From Taenia hydatigena (Eukaryota; Platyhelminthes; Cestoda; Cyclophyllidea; Taeniidae): DNA of 64,000 nt. Each line of letters starts with the position of its first letter. Positions within the stretch are counted from its first letter, which is position 1. The position numbers were made by a program, and so were the translations under genes. Below, piece by piece: positions 61,715 through 64,000 of this stretch. The stretch is from assembly GCA_036345935.2 (NCBI GenBank), contig JADWOT020000009.1:14813556-14877555 (forward strand), read 5' to 3'. The notes under the pieces were generated by a model. The model made no database searches. It had not been told where the DNA came from and saw only the letters and a program-made list of their open reading frames with translations.

Positions 61715-61825
61715 TCAGTTGACATGCCTGTCAGACTGCTTGATGCTGATGTAGTAGGTGGGGGTGAATTGGGTGATGTTTGGTTTGACTAGGATGCTAG
61801 CTTGCCAAATGCTGGGTATTTGGCT
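61715..61825 (+). repeat. Segment shared with 47.66-47.74 kb
   Basis: GTTGACATGCCTGTC, CTGATGTAGTAG and GACTAGGATGCTAGCTTGC match GTTGACATACTGATGTAGTAG and GAGTAGGATGCGAGCTTGC at 47.66-47.74 kb. The last motif also occurs at 63.40 kb (AACTAGGATGCGAGCTGGG). The region after it (61.83-62.1 kb) has short GCCAGC/AACTGG-type internal repeats. Confidence 0.4.
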
Positions 61826-61829
61826 TGGT

Positions 61830-62950
61830 GACTGGTAGACAAACCGCCCAACCGGTAATTATACATTCCGCGGTTAGTTTGCTAGTTCTTATGACTGGGT
61901 AAATGGACCAAGTAATTTTCTTGTAATCCAGTTAGCTAGCCAGCCAGTGATCCAAGGCAGCAGGCCAGCCAATTTCACGGTGCTGGAAGGAGGCAGGAGT
62001 GTCGCCTCTATTTTTGTCACTCCTCGAATCCATGAAGTCGACTTGTCATTACCTCTCCCACTAGATGGAGCAGCGTTCATCCCGAAACGCTGACCACCTC
62101 ACACCTGATAGTCAGTATGACCAGCTAGCACTAGTGTCATCAAAATCACACCACGCCAACCATTTAACCTTGGAGTGCTTGTGATCGGCTATAAGGTTAA
62201 ACAATTGTCCTTTCTCCTCGCCTACTTGACCAAAGCAAGTGCAGTTGCCTTGCACAGGAGAGCGAAGAAACCCATTAATCCCGCCTCACTACGATGATAG
62301 AAAGATTCAAACCTTTACATTCAAGGATCCAGCGTCCATATTGTCTGGAGAAGGAGATGCAATAATCACCACACTTGTTGACGTTGATGGGCTATTGTCT
62401 GAGAGGGAGTTGGACCTTGTCAACCGACCTTATCCCGCTGTTAAAGCTAGGTGAAAGAGCTGCTGAAAGGTGTACTATTCAGTAAGTTAGTAAGAGAAAG
62501 ATAGAAAGATCATCGTATCTACTTAGAATTGTTTGCACATCAAAAAGGAAAATTAAACTTGAAGAGGCGAATTTTAAGGGGGAAAATGGATGGAGTCTAT
62601 TAAAATTTGTTTGATTAGGCAGTTCTTTTGCTAATCAGGGAAAATATAATCACACCATGCTGCTTATAGTGCACATTCAAAAGCAATGCAAATGTGCTAT
62701 GATTATTTCTGGTTCTCGTATGCTAACTTCAAGGTGAAATGGTGTCATTGTAGGGCCCCAGATGTCAATGCTAGTCTATTTCACCCAAGATATTAGTTCA
62801 GCTTAAATGTGGTCACTATATGACCTACAGACAGATTTAGGTTGCTTTTGGGGCAAATGATGTCATTCTAAAACCAGATATCGACCTTGATCAATCTGGC
62901 CACTCGTTTTGGCAGTGAAGTGCCTCTGAAGTGTCAGTGGAATCAACAGT
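61830..62950. other. Intergenic, no gene supported
   Basis: A plus-strand frame at 62239-62454 (contains SILSGEGDAIITTLVDVDG) has coding-like composition but no recognised domain and no convincing splice sites. I do not call it a gene. Confidence 0.35.
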
Positions 62951-62959
62951 GCTACGCTC

Positions 62960-62968
62960 TATAAATAA
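62960..62968 (+). promoter_or_regulatory. TATA-type promoter element
   Basis: TATAAATAA, the same string as the VAL TATA box, lies 72 bp upstream of an ATG at 63032. It suggests a start site near 62.99 kb. Confidence 0.4.
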
Positions 62969-63031
62969 TCTAGATAGGAAGGCGTGCTCGTACTTGTGTT
63001 CGCCACTCAGGAGTCTTCAATCGCCATCACC

Positions 63032-63139
63032 ATGACTGTAAAGTTCGTCAATGCCTTCTTTTGCATGAACAGCTCTTGTTCTTTTCCGATCTCCACACCC
63101 TGTGATGTACCAGCCTCAAAGACTTCCAAAACCAAGTAA
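63032..63139 (+). CDS. Short ORF or first exon behind a TATA box
   Basis: 35 codons starting MTVKFVNAFFC. The frame reaches TAA at 63137, but a GTAAAG donor starts at 63136, so it may be a first exon ending at 63135. I cannot recognise the product and found no second exon before the window ends. The TATA box spacing is the main support. Confidence 0.3.
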   Translation: MTVKFVNAFFCMNSSCSFPISTPCDVPASKTSKTK

Positions 63140-64000
63140 AGGCCCTTTGATCTCGTTATGGCGGCAGCAAAGCTAGATAGGCGAAATTGCCACTTGGGGA
63201 AGTAGCATTATAAAGGTGTTTGGATCGTACTTGGAAATGAAGTTAACGTGGACTGCTAGTAGGAAAGACATTAGCTGGACTGTTAATCCAGCTCATCGCC
63301 CTTTTTTACCTTTCACACAGAACTTGAACAAGGGGATTCAACTAAAGTAAAAGGATGCTCTGGACAACAGCTGACGCCGCTCTCTGGTTGGAGTGAACTA
63401 GGATGCGAGCTGGGCAGCTGGCTAGTGCGTTAAATGGTACACTAGCAGTGCGACAAGCTACTCAGTGGTTAGTCAGTGGCTGTGTTGAATGTCAATGTCA
63501 CTCTACGTAAGCTTAAAATGCGGTGCGTAGACACCACCTCTGTTAATTAAGATCTCGATATGTGGTTAAGTTACCGCCTAATAGTGACGAAGCTCTAGAT
63601 CATGAAGCTTCTCACCCCATTTCCAACACAACTGTGGCTTATTGTAGCCCATGGAATGGCTTGGCAGAGAGGTGGACCCAATGTGAGCCAGTAAATCCTC
63701 CTCTTCTTAAATCGAGGCATCCATTTGACTCACTTGGTCCGCACTGCAAGGCAAGTCCTTCTCAGTGAAAGCCAAATGCTTTACCGCTATCGCATTCCCT
63801 ACTCAGCTTTCGATGATAAAGAAACCTTGCTCCCTCTTCAGCATCCGATAAGTCTATTGTTGGAATGACTGTGAGTAGTCGGATTGCCGAGAGGTCAACT
63901 GCTCTGAATAACACAATCAGGGTCCCTTAACGCTTACTTACACAGAGAAGAGTAGTCGACGCTGTAGAATCATTCAGATGTTTTTGGAGTGGGTTGAGAA
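63140..64000. other. Window end, no gene recognised
   Basis: Contains a stretch at 63870-63895 resembling the 5' end of a class II tRNA (GTAGTCGGATTGCCGAGAGG) without a B box. No tRNA is called. Confidence 0.35.

Noticed and set aside
62239..62454. 71-codon frame with SILSGEGDAIITTLVDVDG
   Set aside because: It looks coding-like, but I could find neither a family nor convincing splice or promoter signals.
63868..63950. tRNA-Ser/Leu-like 5' end
   Set aside because: No B box or T-arm and no pairing acceptor end, so at best a fragment.
1..64000. CRISPR arrays, prokaryotic operons, viral or retrotransposon polymerase genes
   Set aside because: No regularly spaced short repeats with unique spacers, no long ORFs, and no reverse transcriptase, integrase or transposase motifs were seen.

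Overview
The window is eukaryotic and reads as a flatworm, most probably a taeniid tapeworm (Taenia/Echinococcus lineage). The reasons are: short multi-exon genes with GT..AG introns; a small secreted fibronectin-III (FnIII) gene family with the three-exon layout of the cestode oncosphere antigens (EG95/45W/TSOL18 type); CAP/SCP (venom-allergen-like, VAL) genes; long gene-poor, repeat-rich intergenic DNA; and no prokaryotic-style ORFs. The species cannot be named from what is visible.

Layout. 0.33-0.49 kb: a U1 spliceosomal snRNA gene, plus strand. 4.7-6.4 kb: a six-exon arginase gene with a TATA box. All catalytic and manganese ligands are present, but the reading frame breaks twice by one base at or near homopolymer runs. 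10-20 kb: two dispersed repeat families (called R1 and R2 here) around an intact three-exon FnIII antigen gene on the minus strand (13.7-14.9 kb), with a decayed exon-1/promoter copy beside it (13.05-13.2 kb) and a degenerate 52-53 bp tandem repeat (19.37-19.62 kb). 23.2-25.8 kb: a second FnIII gene with the same exon structure and promoter but a TAG at the conserved FnIII tryptophan, plus one or two orphan exon-3-like pieces. 26-36 kb: more R1 copies and otherwise no gene I can support.

36.8-56.4 kb is the most striking part. Two arms of about 4.94 kb (38700-43642 and 51043-55985) are inverted copies of each other. Every position pairs at a constant coordinate sum (94685), with no indel and no difference in the parts compared. 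Each arm carries one complete five-exon CAP/VAL gene with its own TATA box, so the two genes converge on a 7.4 kb spacer. Homology continues beyond the outer ends at roughly 90% identity. Older copies of the same segments lie at 34.8, 36.4-38.1, 44.4, 45.4-46.1 and 47.5-48.5 kb, so this is a long-lived segmental-duplication cluster with one very recent or homogenised palindromic pair. The left inner breakpoint coincides with a 203 bp fold-back (MITE-like) element with 32 bp perfect terminal inverted repeats.

56.4-64 kb: mostly repeat fragments, a tRNA-derived (SINE-like) segment near 57.5 kb, and a TATA box with a short possible first exon at 63.0 kb.

The genes do not form a pathway. Arginase is metabolic; the FnIII and VAL genes encode secreted or surface proteins typical of the host-parasite interface, and both families show duplication and decay in this window.
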